From Cryptosporangium phraense (lineage in GTDB: Bacteria > Actinomycetota > Actinomycetes > Mycobacteriales > Cryptosporangiaceae): a stretch of DNA of 64,000 nt. Shown piece after piece: positions 17,041 through 26,762 of this stretch. Below the pieces are notes generated by a model, which had not been told where the DNA came from, made no database searches, and saw nothing but the letters and a program-made list of their open reading frames with translations. The translations under genes were made by a program, and so were the position numbers. Within the stretch, counting starts at the first letter, position 1, and the number at the start of each line of letters is the position of its first letter. The stretch spans positions 1-64,000 of the forward strand of contig NZ_VIRS01000030.1 of NCBI RefSeq assembly GCF_006912135.1, in the 5' to 3' direction.

Positions 17041-18185
17041 AGGCCTTCGACCGCGAAGGCCAGGAACTCGGTGACCTCGGCCGTGTTGAAGTTGTCGTCG
17101 GTGACCAGGATCAGGCTGCGTCGCCCGTCCTTCAGACGAGGCCCGAGGGTGGCTCCCTCGACGTTGTCGAGGCGCAGGCCGGGCACGTCGGACAGGTCCA
17201 GCAGCAGCTGCTTGCGCATCGGTTTCCCGCTCAGACCCTTGTCGAGGACGTTCGTCGCGCCGCGGGTGTCGGCCAGGTAGAGACGGATCTTCCAGGTGTT
17301 CGTCTCGAAGATCGACGCGCGTTCGACGACGAGCAGCCGGCCGTCGCCCAGGGCCAGCGCCTCGGAGAGCCCGTTCGTGTCGGTCGAGTCCGCGGCCGGC
17401 GGCGTCGCGAACAGCTTCTCCAGCGGGTACGCGTACTGGGCGACCGGCTTGCGGGTCCGGGCGTCGATGGCGGTGATCCGGGTCAGCGCGCCGTTGGTCG
17501 CGGACGGGTCCGGGCCGTCCTGGAACAGCGGGTCCTCCATCGACGCGTAGAGCGTGCGGCCGTCGGGAGTGAACGACAGGCCCTCGAGGGTCTGGTTCTG
17601 ACGCGGGCCGACCTGCTCGGCGCTCATGTGGAAGAGCGTCGGGAGCTGGGCCTTGGTGCGGCCGGTGCGGTCGGCGACGCGGATCGTCGGGTCGCCGAGC
17701 GTGGGCGTGCCGGTGGCCGGGACGATCCGTTCGCCCTCGCTGCTCCAGAACAGCCGGCCGGAGCGGGGGTCGACCGCGATGCCCTCGGGGTCGGGGGCGA
17801 CGACCGGCGGGGTGGCGGTGGAGTCGGTCGGCGGGAACGTGGCGCCGTCCGGCTCGAGCCAGGGCTTGGTGCCGGTCAGCGTGACCTTCGGGCCGGTCGT
17901 GGTGACGTCGATCTTGGCCGTGTAGAAGCGCGCCGGGTTCTTGGCTGAGCGGTCGTCGCTGATGATGAAGTACTGGCCGGTGCGACGGTCGTAGCTGATC
18001 GCGGAGAGGCCGCCGACCGTCGTCCCCTGGAATTGAAGGGCGTTCGGGAGCGTCTGGACGCCGAGGAACTCGAGGCCGGGGAGGGGGTGGGCCGGGTGGG
18101 CTTGGGCCGGGGCTCCGGCGGCGGCGGCTCCGATCGTGAGGGCGGCGGTGAGCAGGACGGCAGACGCGGCTCGGGCTCGCGGCAT
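17037..18185 (-). CDS. Secreted phytase-like esterase (PF13449 type)
   Basis: 382 residues. The N-terminal signal peptide has basic residues, a hydrophobic LLTAALTIGAAAAG and an APAQAH cleavage region near 28-31. The mature part is a beta-propeller-like esterase-like-of-phytase domain with the repeated family signatures LSAISYDRRTGQYFIISDD, PDPEGIAVDPRSGRLFWSSE, NQTLEGLSFTPDGRTLYASMED and LDNVEGATLGP. The enzymatic substrate is not established for this family. It is exported to the wall or medium. It lies 102 bases downstream of the Ser/Thr kinase gene on the same strand, so they may share a transcript. Confidence 0.88.
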   Translation of the reverse strand: MPRARAASAVLLTAALTIGAAAAGAPAQAHPAHPLPGLEFLGVQTLPNALQFQGTTVGGLSAISYDRRTGQYFIISDDRSAKNPARFYTAKIDVTTTGPKVTLTGTKPWLEPDGATFPPTDSTATPPVVAPDPEGIAVDPRSGRLFWSSEGERIVPATGTPTLGDPTIRVADRTGRTKAQLPTLFHMSAEQVGPRQNQTLEGLSFTPDGRTLYASMEDPLFQDGPDPSATNGALTRITAIDARTRKPVAQYAYPLEKLFATPPAADSTDTNGLSEALALGDGRLLVVERASIFETNTWKIRLYLADTRGATNVLDKGLSGKPMRKQLLLDLSDVPGLRLDNVEGATLGPRLKDGRRSLILVTDDNFNTAEVTEFLAFAVEGL

Positions 18186-18287
18186 GGAACGTGCCTCCGG
18201 ATACGCGGAATCTGGTCGCCGGGAACGGTAGGCCCGAACTGTGGCGCACGCGTGTAAATGAGGCGAACCGGAGATGTTGCTGCGGGT

Positions 18288-20942
18288 CTACGGCACCAGT
18301 ATTGCGTTGCCCCAGGCCACGGCGGCGTCGGTGCCGCCGTCTTCGCAGTAGTACTCGGAGCTGGCCGAGACGGCCAGGCGGATCGTGCTCGCGCCTGCGG
18401 GCAGCGGGATGCTGAGTTGTCCGGGCTCGCTGCCGGCGTAGATCGTGTCTTCCGCGACCTGGGTGCCGTCGACCGAGATCGTGTAGTGCAGGGAGCCGAT
18501 TCCACTGTCGTCGGCGCGGTCGTCCATGCCGACGTAGGCCTGGAGGGTGCGGTAGGTGCCCGGTATCTCGAAGTCGGCCCAGGCGGCGTCGTTGGCTTCG
18601 CCGTCGTAGGTGGTGCAGGCCGGTTTGATGCGGACGCTCTCGTCGTACTCGACGCCGTTGATCTGGGCTCGGCCGCGGGAGACGCTCGCTTGGTCGTCGC
18701 CCTTGTGTGCGTTGAGGAACTCGGCGTCGGACGGTTTGTCGTCGCCGGTGCCGACGACGAAGGCGGGGGTGGGTGTTGGCTTTTTGCTGTTCTGGGCCAG
18801 GGGGGTGGGGGAGGTGTTCGTGGTGGGGTCGCCGTTGTCGTTGTTGAGGAGGACCAGGCCGACGATGACGGCGAGCAGGAGGATGACGGCGGCGGCGCCG
18901 GCCGGGAGCAGGTAGCGCCGGCGTCTGCTGCCGCTGGGCGGGGCCCATTGGGTGGTTCCGGTTGCCGGGGAGCCCGTGCCGCCGGGGGCGTAGCCGCCGG
19001 GACCGGCCGGGTACGGCCCCGAGTGGCCGGGTGCGTGGGCCGCGGAGTCTCCGGGGGCGTGGGGTGCGCCTGCGTAGGGGTCGGAGGCTCCGGGCGCGGG
19101 GTGAGCGGACCCGGCCGCGTAGGGGCCGGGAGGGCCGGAGATCGGTTCGCTGGGGACGGCCGGGCGCGGCGGCGACGCCACTCCGGGGGCGAACGCGCTG
19201 CCCGGGGTCGGCCCGGTTGCTGCGGGTCCGCCGGGGGCCGGAGCGGTCGGCCCCGAGGCTGGCTCGGCGGTCGTGGGACCGCCCGGGGCGGGTGCGGCCG
19301 AGGCGGGGGCACCCGGGGTGGGTGCGGCCGAGGCTGGAGCACCCGAGGCGGGTGCGGACGAAGCTGGGGCACCCGAGGTGGGGGCACCCGGGGCGGGTGC
19401 GGCCGGGGCGCGGGTTACCGAGGCGGGGGCGGCGGTGGCCGGGGTCGGACCGGCGGCTGCGGGTCCGCCGGAGGCGGGAAGAGCCGAGGCGGGGAAAGCC
19501 GAGGCGGGCGGGCCCGAGGGCGGCGGACCGGAGGTGGGCGCGGAGAAGGACGCGCCGGAGGAGGGGGAGTCGGGGACGGGTCCGCCGACCGGCGGGGCAC
19601 CGGCCGGTCCGCCCGGGACCGGTCCCCCCACCGCGGCCCACCCGGCTGCGGGCGCGCTATCCGCCGCCGGATCACCCACCGCACGGCTCCCCGGCGAGCC
19701 GCCGCCAACAGCACCGCCGCCCACCGCCGATCTTCCGGCCGGACCGAACTCGCCCGCCGCCGGGCCGGGCGCGCCCGCCGCCGGACCGAACCCATCTGCC
19801 GCTGGACCGAACCCACCTGCCGCCGGGCCGTGCCCGCCCCCCGTCGGGCCGAACCCACCTGCCGTCGGGCCGAACCCACCTGCCGTCGGGCCGGGCGCGC
19901 CCGCCGCCGGACCGAACCCACCCGCCGCTGGGCCGAACCCGCCCGCCGCCAGGCCGGGCCCACGCCCTGCCGGGCCGGGGCCGGCCGGCGCGCCGGCCGG
20001 CCTGGGGTCGGCGGCGATCGGGGGGAAGGGCTCGACTCGGGTCGGGTTCAAGGGCGGTGGGGTGGGGGTCAGGCCCGGGGTCGCGCGCAACAGCGCGGCC
20101 AGCGCCGCCGCCGACGACTGCGGCGAACCGTTCACGATCGGGTACAGCAGGTCACGGGCCTGCGCGGTCGTCAGGCGGTCGTCGGGCTCCTTGGCCAGTA
20201 ACCCGTCGAGCACCGGCGCCAGCGGCCCGGCCTTCTCGGCCGCCCGGTGCGGCCTCGTCGCGCTCGCGAACAAGCCCGCCAGCGCATCCGTCGTGTCGAA
20301 CGCGTCCACCGCCTCGACCGCCGCATACAGGGTCGCCCCGAGGCCGAACAGGTCACCGGCTCCGCTCGCCGCGCCGCGGAGGACCCGCTCGGGCGCGATG
20401 AAGCCCGGCGTCCCCATGACGACGCCCGGCAGCGTGCGCGACCCGGCCCCGAGCACCGACGCGATCGAGAAGTCGGTCAGCAGCACGGTGCCGTCCGGCT
20501 GCACCATCACGTTCTCGGGCTTGACGTCCCGGTGCCAGACCCCGGCCTCGTGCGCCGCGTCCAGCGCGTCGAGCAGCATCAGCCCGATGCGCGCGACCAG
20601 CACCGGCGGCAGCGGCCCGGCCGCGCCGATGACGTCGGACAGCGACCGGCCCGATACCAGCGGCATGACGATGAACGGCGTCCCGTAATCCTCGACCACG
20701 TCGTGCACCGAGATGATGTTCGGGTGGTTGAGCTTCCCGGCCGCGCGCGCCTCGCGCATCGCGCGGTCGACGAGCTCGGCCCGCTCCTCGTCGGTGCTGG
20801 TCGGCGGGATCCGCAGCTCCTTCACCGCGACGGGCCGGTGCAGGCGCAGGTCGAACCCCCGCCACACCACGCCCATCCCGCCCGTACCGACGACGGAATC
20901 GAGCCGGTATCGCCGGTCGACGACCCGCCCTGGTGCGCTCAT
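18288..20942 (-). CDS. Receptor-type Ser/Thr protein kinase with long low-complexity linker and NPCBM-like exodomain
   Basis: 884 residues. The kinase domain (~10-275) has GTGGMG at 19-24, catalytic K41, HRDVKPEN at 137-144 and GTPGFIAPE at 177-185. The metal-binding DFG is DFS (157-159). Residues ~300-670 are Pro/Ala/Gly-rich with GFGPAAG-type and APASGAP-type repeats. A single membrane helix sits near 676-700 (YLLPAGAAAVILLLAVIVGL). The extracellular C-terminus (~740-884) is a beta-rich NPCBM/NEW2-like domain (GVEYDESVRIKPAC, TYRTLQAYVGMDD, STIRLAVSAS) with two Cys. The PASTA repeats of PknB are absent, so it probably senses carbohydrate or cell wall through the C-terminal domain. The DFS residue may reduce but need not abolish activity. 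Confidence 0.9.
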   Translation of the reverse strand: MSAPGRVVDRRYRLDSVVGTGGMGVVWRGFDLRLHRPVAVKELRIPPTSTDEERAELVDRAMREARAAGKLNHPNIISVHDVVEDYGTPFIVMPLVSGRSLSDVIGAAGPLPPVLVARIGLMLLDALDAAHEAGVWHRDVKPENVMVQPDGTVLLTDFSIASVLGAGSRTLPGVVMGTPGFIAPERVLRGAASGAGDLFGLGATLYAAVEAVDAFDTTDALAGLFASATRPHRAAEKAGPLAPVLDGLLAKEPDDRLTTAQARDLLYPIVNGSPQSSAAALAALLRATPGLTPTPPPLNPTRVEPFPPIAADPRPAGAPAGPGPAGRGPGLAAGGFGPAAGGFGPAAGAPGPTAGGFGPTAGGFGPTGGGHGPAAGGFGPAADGFGPAAGAPGPAAGEFGPAGRSAVGGGAVGGGSPGSRAVGDPAADSAPAAGWAAVGGPVPGGPAGAPPVGGPVPDSPSSGASFSAPTSGPPPSGPPASAFPASALPASGGPAAAGPTPATAAPASVTRAPAAPAPGAPTSGAPASSAPASGAPASAAPTPGAPASAAPAPGGPTTAEPASGPTAPAPGGPAATGPTPGSAFAPGVASPPRPAVPSEPISGPPGPYAAGSAHPAPGASDPYAGAPHAPGDSAAHAPGHSGPYPAGPGGYAPGGTGSPATGTTQWAPPSGSRRRRYLLPAGAAAVILLLAVIVGLVLLNNDNGDPTTNTSPTPLAQNSKKPTPTPAFVVGTGDDKPSDAEFLNAHKGDDQASVSRGRAQINGVEYDESVRIKPACTTYDGEANDAAWADFEIPGTYRTLQAYVGMDDRADDSGIGSLHYTISVDGTQVAEDTIYAGSEPGQLSIPLPAGASTIRLAVSASSEYYCEDGGTDAAVAWGNAILVP
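19738..19985. repeat. Tandem low-complexity repeat inside the Ser/Thr kinase gene
   Basis: Units of about 21 bases resembling GCCGGACCGAACCCACCCGCC recur roughly a dozen times with phase kept, encoding GFGPAAG and GAPGPAAG units on the minus strand. A second, looser set of Ala/Pro/Ser units lies at 19260-19420. Such repeats expand and contract by slippage and are prone to assembly error. Confidence 0.75.
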
Positions 20943-21014
20943 CCTGCTGTTACTCCCTCACCGTCCGGCCACGACGACCGTATCGCCTCGGGCCTAGCGG
21001 CTCGGTTCGCCGGA

Positions 21015-22448
21015 CTACACGCCCAGTGTCTCCCGCGACGGCGCCCCCGCACTCGTGCTGGTCAGCGCCCGGATGATGTCTTCGACGCGGGCTTTGGCGT
21101 CCCCGAAGAGCATTTGGGTGTTTTCTCGGAAGAAGAGCGGATTCTGGACGCCGGCGTAGCCGGCCGCCATCGACCGCTTGAAGACCACGACGTTCTCGGC
21201 CTCCCAGACGTGCAGCACCGGCATCCCGGCGATCGGGCTGGCCGGATCCTCGGCCGCCGACGGGTTGACCGTGTCGTTCGCCCCGATGACCAGCACCACC
21301 GACGTCGACGCGAAGTCGTCATTGATCTCGTCCATCTCCAGGACGATGTCGTAGGGCACCTTGGCCTCGGCCAGCAGCACGTTCATGTGGCCGGGCAGGC
21401 GACCGGCGACCGGGTGGATGCCGAACCGCACCTCGACCCCGCGGTCACGCAGGATCCGGGTCAGCTCGGCCACCGGGTACTGGGCCTGGGCGACGGCCAT
21501 GCCGTAACCGGGCGTGATGATCACCGACCGGGCCGCGGCCAGCAGGTCCGCGGTGCCCTCGGCGGTCACCTCGCGGTGCTCGCCGTAGTCGGTGTCGGAC
21601 GCCGGACCGGCGGCGATACCGAAGCCACCGGCGATCACCGAGATGAACGAGCGGTTCATGGCCTGGCACATGATGTACGAGAGGTAGGCACCGGACGAGC
21701 CGACCAGCGCACCCGTCACGATCAGCAGATCGTTGGAGAGCAGGAACCCCGACGCCGCGGCGGCCCAGCCGGAGTAGCTGTTGAGCATCGAGACGACGAC
21801 CGGCATGTCACCGCCGCCGATCGAGGCCACCAGGTGCCAGCCCAGGGCCAGCGCCAGCACGGTCAGCGCGATCAGCAGCCCGAGGTTCGGCGTGGCCACG
21901 AACCAGACGGTCAGCGCGACGAACACGACGAGCGCCCCGATGTTCAGCGCGTTCTTGCCCGGCAGCATCAGCGGCGCGGAGTTGATCCGGGCCGAGAGCT
22001 TGAGGAACGCGACGATCGAGCCGGTGAACGTCACCGCCCCGATGAACACGCCGATCGCCACCTCGGCGTGGTGAATCCCGAGCAGGGAGCCCGACAGCGA
22101 CGAGTGCTCGAGGTAGCCGTTCCAGCCGACCAGCACCGCGGCCGCGCCGACGAAGCTGTGCAGCAGCGCGATCAGCTCCGGCATGCCGGTCATCTCGACG
22201 ACCCGGGCCCGCCAGAGCCCGATGCCGGCTCCGACCACCATCGCCGCGATCAGCAGCACCCCGCCGACGACCGACACGTCCCCGTCGATCGCCAGCACGA
22301 TGGTCGCGACCAGCGCGATGACCATGCCGACGATGCCGGACGTCGCCCCGGCCCTGGACGTCTCGTGCTTGGACAGTCCGGCCAGGCTGAGGATGAACAG
22401 CAGGGCAGCGAGCAGATACGCGGCCTGAGCCGCCGACGTCACGGTCAC
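21015..22448 (-). CDS. pntB: NAD(P) transhydrogenase beta subunit
   Basis: 477 residues. The N-terminal ~250 residues hold the membrane helices of domain dII, and the C-terminal ~180 the NADP(H)-binding domain dIII with [38 protein letters not shown] and [20 protein letters not shown]. With PntA it couples proton entry to hydride transfer from NADH to NADP+ in the plasma membrane. It follows pntA after three bases, so the two are co-translated. Confidence 0.95.
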   Translation of the reverse strand: MTVTSAAQAAYLLAALLFILSLAGLSKHETSRAGATSGIVGMVIALVATIVLAIDGDVSVVGGVLLIAAMVVGAGIGLWRARVVEMTGMPELIALLHSFVGAAAVLVGWNGYLEHSSLSGSLLGIHHAEVAIGVFIGAVTFTGSIVAFLKLSARINSAPLMLPGKNALNIGALVVFVALTVWFVATPNLGLLIALTVLALALGWHLVASIGGGDMPVVVSMLNSYSGWAAAASGFLLSNDLLIVTGALVGSSGAYLSYIMCQAMNRSFISVIAGGFGIAAGPASDTDYGEHREVTAEGTADLLAAARSVIITPGYGMAVAQAQYPVAELTRILRDRGVEVRFGIHPVAGRLPGHMNVLLAEAKVPYDIVLEMDEINDDFASTSVVLVIGANDTVNPSAAEDPASPIAGMPVLHVWEAENVVVFKRSMAAGYAGVQNPLFFRENTQMLFGDAKARVEDIIRALTSTSAGAPSRETLGV

Positions 22449-22451
22449 GGA

Positions 22452-23999
22452 TCAGCTCCTCGAGAACATGCCGAGCATGCGGCGGGTCACGGCGAATCCG
22501 CCGAAGATGTTGATGCTGGCCAGCAGGATGGCGATCGCCGCCAGCGCGGTCACGGAAACCTCGTCGTGGCCGATCTGGAGCAGCGCGCCGACGACGATGA
22601 TCCCGGAGATCGCGTTGGTCACCGACATCAGCGGCGTGTGCAGCGCGTGGTGGACGTTGCCGATCACGTAGTAGCCGATCACGATCGCCAGCACGAACAC
22701 GGTGAAGTGCGCGGTGAGCGCGGCCGGGGCGAACGCGACGATCAGGAACAGCGCAACCGCCGCGACCGCGGCCGGGACCAGCCGCCGCGCCGGGCTCTTC
22801 GCCGGCTTCACCGGCGCCGGTTCCGCCTTGGCGGCGGCCGGCGCCGCGGGGGCCGCGCTCACCGCCACGGGTGGCGGCGGCCAGGTCTGCTCGCCGTCGC
22901 GCACGACGGTCATCGACCTCTGGACGACGTCGTCGAAGTCGAGGACGAGCCGGCCGTCCTGGCCCGGGGTGAGCAGCTTCATCAGGTTGACGAGGTTCGT
23001 GCCGTAGAGCTGCGAGGCCTGCGCCGGGAGCCGGCCGGCCAGGTCGGTGTAGCCGATGATCGTCACGCCGTGGTCGGTGACGATCGCCCGGCCGGCGACG
23101 CTGCCCTCGACGTTGCCGCCCTGCGCGGTGGCCATGTCCACGATCACGCTGCCCGGCTTCATGCTGGCCACGTGCTCGGCGGTCAGCAGTTTCGGCGCCG
23201 GCCGGCCGGGGATCAGCGCGGTCGTGATCACGATGTCGACGTCGGCCGCCTGGGCCGCGTAGAGCGCGGCCGCGGCCCGGTCGTAATCCTCCGACGTGGC
23301 CTTCGCGTAGCCGTCGGTGGACGCGGCGACGTCGACGTTCACCGGGAGGAACTCGCCGCCCAGCGAGCCGACCTGCTCGGCGACCTCGGGCCGCGGGTCG
23401 GTGGCCCGCACGACCGCGCCGAGGCTGTTCGCGGCCGCGATCGCGGCCAGCCCGGCCACCCCGGCCCCGGCGACCAGCACCTTGGCCGGCGGGACCTTGC
23501 CCGCCGCGGTGACCTGGCCGGTGAAGAACCGCCCGAACGCGTGCGCGGCCTCGATCACCGCCCGGTACCCGGCGATGTTCGCCATCGACGAGAGGACGTC
23601 CATCGACTGCGCGCGGGAGATGCGCGGGACGGCGTCCATGGCCAGGACCGTGACCGGGCGGGTCGTCAGGGATTCCAGCAGCGCCGGGTTCTGGGCCGGG
23701 GCGATCAGCGCGACCAGCGTCGCACCCTCGGCCAGCGCGGCGATCTCGGTCGCCGACGGCGCGTTCACCTTCAGCACGACGTCGGACCGCCAGACCGCGT
23801 CGGGGTCGCCGATCCGGGCCCCGGCGTCCAGGTACGCCTCGTCGGAGAAGCTCGCCGCCGCCCCGGCACCGGACTCGACGACCACGTCGTACCCGAGCCC
23901 GACGAGCTGCTTGACGGTGGCGGGTGTTCCGGCGACCCGGGTCTCGCCCGGCGCGGACTCGGTGACGATGCCTATCGTCTGCCCTGGCGACTCGTCCAT
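22452..23999 (-). CDS. pntA: NAD(P) transhydrogenase alpha subunit, fused form
   Basis: 515 residues combining the NAD(H)-binding domain dI ([18 protein letters not shown] at the start, [18 protein letters not shown] near 180-200, then [14 protein letters not shown]) and a C-terminal block of about four membrane helices (~405-515). Some actinobacteria split these into PntAA and PntAB, but here they are one chain, as in E. coli. A GAGGGAGGA ribosome site precedes the ATG, with a perfect 14-base palindrome immediately upstream at 24014-24027. Confidence 0.95.
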   Translation of the reverse strand: MDESPGQTIGIVTESAPGETRVAGTPATVKQLVGLGYDVVVESGAGAAASFSDEAYLDAGARIGDPDAVWRSDVVLKVNAPSATEIAALAEGATLVALIAPAQNPALLESLTTRPVTVLAMDAVPRISRAQSMDVLSSMANIAGYRAVIEAAHAFGRFFTGQVTAAGKVPPAKVLVAGAGVAGLAAIAAANSLGAVVRATDPRPEVAEQVGSLGGEFLPVNVDVAASTDGYAKATSEDYDRAAAALYAAQAADVDIVITTALIPGRPAPKLLTAEHVASMKPGSVIVDMATAQGGNVEGSVAGRAIVTDHGVTIIGYTDLAGRLPAQASQLYGTNLVNLMKLLTPGQDGRLVLDFDDVVQRSMTVVRDGEQTWPPPPVAVSAAPAAPAAAKAEPAPVKPAKSPARRLVPAAVAAVALFLIVAFAPAALTAHFTVFVLAIVIGYYVIGNVHHALHTPLMSVTNAISGIIVVGALLQIGHDEVSVTALAAIAILLASINIFGGFAVTRRMLGMFSRS

Positions 24000-24013
24000 C
24001 GGGCGTCCTCCCT

Positions 24014-24027
24014 CGTCAGCGCTGACG
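24014..24027. promoter_or_regulatory. Palindrome in the pntA leader
   Basis: CGTCAGCGCTGACG is a perfect 14-base palindrome lying just before the pntA ribosome site on the minus strand. The same 12-base core occurs upstream of the HSP90-fusion gene at 61755-61766. It could be an operator. The rest of the 235-base gap (24000-24234) shows only a 6-base inverted repeat TCAATC/GATTGA at 24191-24208 and a locally A/T-richer stretch that may hold the pntA promoter. Confidence 0.35.
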
Positions 24028-24234
24028 GGTGCTCAGGCGTCGGAAGGTCGGCGCGCGGCCGCGCGACGGCTGATTCCGATGGCACCGATCAGCGCGGCGA
24101 CCACGACCTGCGGAATGCTTGCACGAAATTTCTGGGTCCGAATACCGGTGTAACGAACGCCTCAGGCCTGCGAGTTCGAAACGCCGATACTCAATCAATT
24201 CAGATTGACGTTCGTGACAAAAACAGTGGATCGA

Positions 24235-24459
24235 TCAGGACTTCTCGTCGTTCTCGGTACTGCGGATCCACATGTCTTCGGCGATGAAGAATTCGAGCAG
24301 CGACGCGATCTCCGCCGGGGAGTCCCCTTCGACGACGATTTCGCCGTTGATCTTGATCGTCACGTCGTCGAGTAACTCGAGCGTGCGGATCTCCGGGGTC
24401 GCTTGCATCAGCACGGCGATCACCTGGGTGAGGCTGGCGTCGTCGAACGCGCGCTCCAT
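24235..24459 (-). CDS. Small acidic hypothetical protein
   Basis: 74 residues, acidic and soluble, with alternating hydrophobic pattern (IRTLELLDDVTIKINGEIVV) suggesting a small alpha/beta fold. The family is not recognised. A GAGAGGA ribosome site precedes the ATG by about eight bases. It lies 63 bases downstream of the winged-helix protein gene on the same strand, so it is probably co-transcribed and could be a partner of that regulator. Confidence 0.6.
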   Translation of the reverse strand: MERAFDDASLTQVIAVLMQATPEIRTLELLDDVTIKINGEIVVEGDSPAEIASLLEFFIAEDMWIRSTENDEKS

Positions 24460-24522
24460 GGGTCTGTCCTCTCGTCGCGACTACGGGAGAACAGAGCGCG
24501 AAGCGTGGCTCCTGATACGTCG

Positions 24523-25068
24523 TCAGTCGACTCCGGGGAGGACCGCGACGCGGTCGGCGTGGTCGAGGCGGTAGCCGACACCGCGGATCGTGACGATGCT
24601 CGGGCCGGTGCCCGACAGCTTGGCCCGCAGCCGGCGGACGTGGACGTCGATCGTCCGCTCGCTGGAGCGGAACCGGGTGCCCCAGACCGCGTCGATGAGC
24701 TGGCGGCGGCTGAACACCTGGCGCGGGTGGCGGGCCAGGTACGAGAGCAGGTCGAACTCGCGCCGGGTGAGCGTGAGGTCGGCGCCGTCCTGCACCGCCA
24801 CCCGGCGGCCGGCCAGGATCCGCAGCGGCGCCCGCGGCGCCGGCGCGGCCGGCCCGGCAGGCACGGCCGCCGCCGGCGCGCCCTCACCGAAATCCAGCGA
24901 GACGTTCGCGCTGACCGCCGTGTCGCCGGTGCGGGCGTGCTCGGCCAGGAGGTCACTGATCTCCGCGCACAGCGTCGAGGCGACGCCGGTGGCGTGCCCG
25001 CCGGTCAGGTCGATCTCGACCAGCACCCGCGCCGAGACCGGCGCTTCCAGCTCCGCCTGCGCCGTCAT
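24523..25068 (-). CDS. OmpR/PhoB-type winged-helix DNA-binding protein lacking a receiver
   Basis: 181 residues. The C-terminal ~95 residues are a clear Trans_reg_C domain (LTRREFDLLSYLARHPRQVFSRRQLIDAVWG, SSERTIDVHVRRLRAKL, IVTIRGVGYRLD). The N-terminal ~80 residues replace the usual phospho-receiver with a short alpha/beta segment (VLVEIDLTGGHATGVASTLCAEISDLL) and an Ala/Pro linker, with no phospho-acceptor Asp pattern. It is therefore not a conventional two-component regulator and may respond to partner binding or redox. Confidence 0.82.
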   Translation of the reverse strand: MTAQAELEAPVSARVLVEIDLTGGHATGVASTLCAEISDLLAEHARTGDTAVSANVSLDFGEGAPAAAVPAGPAAPAPRAPLRILAGRRVAVQDGADLTLTRREFDLLSYLARHPRQVFSRRQLIDAVWGTRFRSSERTIDVHVRRLRAKLSGTGPSIVTIRGVGYRLDHADRVAVLPGVD

Positions 25069-25166
25069 CGAGTTCCGACCTCCTGCCGAACGTCCGGCCC
25101 GCTCAGGTCACCCTAAGCAGGCCCCGCCACTCCGCGCTGGCCCGCACGGCCCACCTTCATGCTCAC

Positions 25167-26762
25167 TCACGCCGGGACGAGCCCCGGCCGGCCGGCCACG
25201 GTCGCCCAGGAGGCGGTCGTGGTCACCGGGGACGTCCGCACCGCGATCGAGTCGACCGTGCGCGCCTCCGCCAGCCAACGCTCCGGCGTCACGTCGAACC
25301 GGAGGTAGCCCCGGCGCGAACCGTCGAAGTACCGCACGTGCGGATTGAGCGTCGGGTTCGCGGTCTTCAAGGGTGCGTCGAACGCGGCCGGGAAGTCCGA
25401 GCTGACGCTGGTGGCGGTGAACTCAACCGCGACCGGAGCCGACGTCAGGTCGTCCCGGTCGATCCGGAGGTCGGAGAACCACGACGAGTGGATGTCGCCG
25501 GCCAGGACGACCGGGTTGGCCACCCGGTGCGAGGCCAGGAACCGGAGCAGCCGGGTGCGGGCCGGGTCGTAGCCGTCCCACTGGTCGAGGTTCGCGATCG
25601 GCGGCAGCGGGTGCGCCGGGTCGAGGAAGTTCGGGAACCGGATCTGGCTCATCATCACCTGCTGTGCGATGACGTTCCACCGGGCCGACGACCCGCTCAG
25701 CCCGCCCTTCAGCCACTGCTCCTGGGCCGCCCCGGTCAGCGTCCCCGCGGTGTTGCCCAGGCCGGACGCGATCGGCCCGAAGTCCGACGCCGTGCCGGGC
25801 GGCTGGTCGGTGCGGTACTGCCGGGTGTCGAGGACGTTGATCCGGGCCAGCCGGCCGAAGTCGAACCGCCGGTAGAGCCGGTAGTCGGGCGAGCCCGGCC
25901 GCACCGGGCGGCGCAGCGGCAGGTGCTCGTAGTACGCCTGGTAGGCGGCCGCACGCTGGGCGGCGAACACCGACGGCGACTGGTACTTCGGCGTGTTCAG
26001 GTCGTCGATCTCGTCGATCAGGCCGGCGTAGTTGTTCTCGACCTCGTGGTCGTCGGGCGTGAGGATCCACGGGAAGGCCGCGTGGGCGGCCCGCAGGGCC
26101 GGGTCGGTCTTGTAGAGCGCGTGGCGGGCCCGGTAGTCGGCCAGCGTGCGCAGCTGGTCCAGGCCCGCGGTCTGCGGCAGCGTGTGCTGACGGTCGGGGT
26201 AGACGCTCTTCGGGTCGTACTCGTAGATGTAGTCGCCGAGGTGCAGGACGACGTCGAGCTCCTCGGCGGCGAGCCCGTCGTAGGCGGGCCAGTAGCCGTT
26301 CTGGAAGTCCTGGCAGTTGACGACGCCGATCCGGAGCCGGTCGACGCGCGCGGAACCGGCCGGGGCGGTGCGGGTGCGCCCGGCCGGGCTCAGGTGGCCG
26401 GCCGCCCGGAACCGGTAGAAGTACTGGCTGCCCGGGCGCAGGCCGCGGACGTCCACGTGCACGGAGTGGGCCAGCCCGGGACGGGCGGCGGCCGTGCCCC
26501 GGCGCACGACGTGCGTGAACCGCTCGTCGGTCGCGACCTGCCACTGGACCTCGATCGGCTTCCCGGGCAGCGAACCCGCGTTGAGCGGGTCGTTCACCAG
26601 ACGGGTCCAGAGCACGACGGCGTCGGGCAGCGGGTCGCCGCTGGCCACCCCGAGCGCGAACGGATCGGATTTGAGCGGAGCCGCGTGAGCGGATCGGACG
26701 TCGACCGTGAGCAGCGCGGCACTCGCGGCGGTACCCACCAAGAAACGTCGGCGATTGATCAT
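25167..26762 (-). CDS. phoD: Secreted alkaline phosphatase/phosphodiesterase D (PhoD family)
   Basis: 531 residues from the ATG at 26762. The Tat signal has RRRFLVG at residues 4-10 and an SAHAAP cleavage region. The family residues are DAVVLWTRL, HLGDYIYEYDP, TPDDHEVENNYAG and the late VVLAGDIHSSWFSDL, which together bind Ca2+/Fe3+ in PhoD. It releases phosphate from esters outside the cell. The start overlaps the desaturase stop by four bases (ATGA), indicating coupled translation. Upstream in-frame codons lie inside the desaturase gene and are rejected. Confidence 0.93.
   Translation of the reverse strand: MINRRRFLVGTAASAALLTVDVRSAHAAPLKSDPFALGVASGDPLPDAVVLWTRLVNDPLNAGSLPGKPIEVQWQVATDERFTHVVRRGTAAARPGLAHSVHVDVRGLRPGSQYFYRFRAAGHLSPAGRTRTAPAGSARVDRLRIGVVNCQDFQNGYWPAYDGLAAEELDVVLHLGDYIYEYDPKSVYPDRQHTLPQTAGLDQLRTLADYRARHALYKTDPALRAAHAAFPWILTPDDHEVENNYAGLIDEIDDLNTPKYQSPSVFAAQRAAAYQAYYEHLPLRRPVRPGSPDYRLYRRFDFGRLARINVLDTRQYRTDQPPGTASDFGPIASGLGNTAGTLTGAAQEQWLKGGLSGSSARWNVIAQQVMMSQIRFPNFLDPAHPLPPIANLDQWDGYDPARTRLLRFLASHRVANPVVLAGDIHSSWFSDLRIDRDDLTSAPVAVEFTATSVSSDFPAAFDAPLKTANPTLNPHVRYFDGSRRGYLRFDVTPERWLAEARTVDSIAVRTSPVTTTASWATVAGRPGLVPA

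Noticed and set aside
14247-17948. Open frame of over 1200 codons on the plus strand
   Set aside because: Arg/Gly/Pro-rich off-frame reading through the histidine kinase, GGDEF-EAL and esterase genes.
16891-19641. Very long minus-strand frame over the esterase and kinase genes
   Set aside because: Arg/Pro-rich shadow of the true minus-strand frames of the esterase and the Ser/Thr kinase.
19260-19990. Repeat array considered as a CRISPR
   Set aside because: Units are contiguous, in phase with the kinase reading frame and have no unique spacers; there are no cas genes.
24016-24198. 60-codon minus-strand frame upstream of pntA
   Set aside because: Arg/Ser-rich, no ribosome site and covers the pntA leader palindrome.
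20247-24287. Open plus-strand frame of about 1350 codons opposite the kinase and pntAB
   Set aside because: Arg/Asp/His-rich antisense shadow with no recognisable domain; pntA and pntB on the minus strand are unambiguous.
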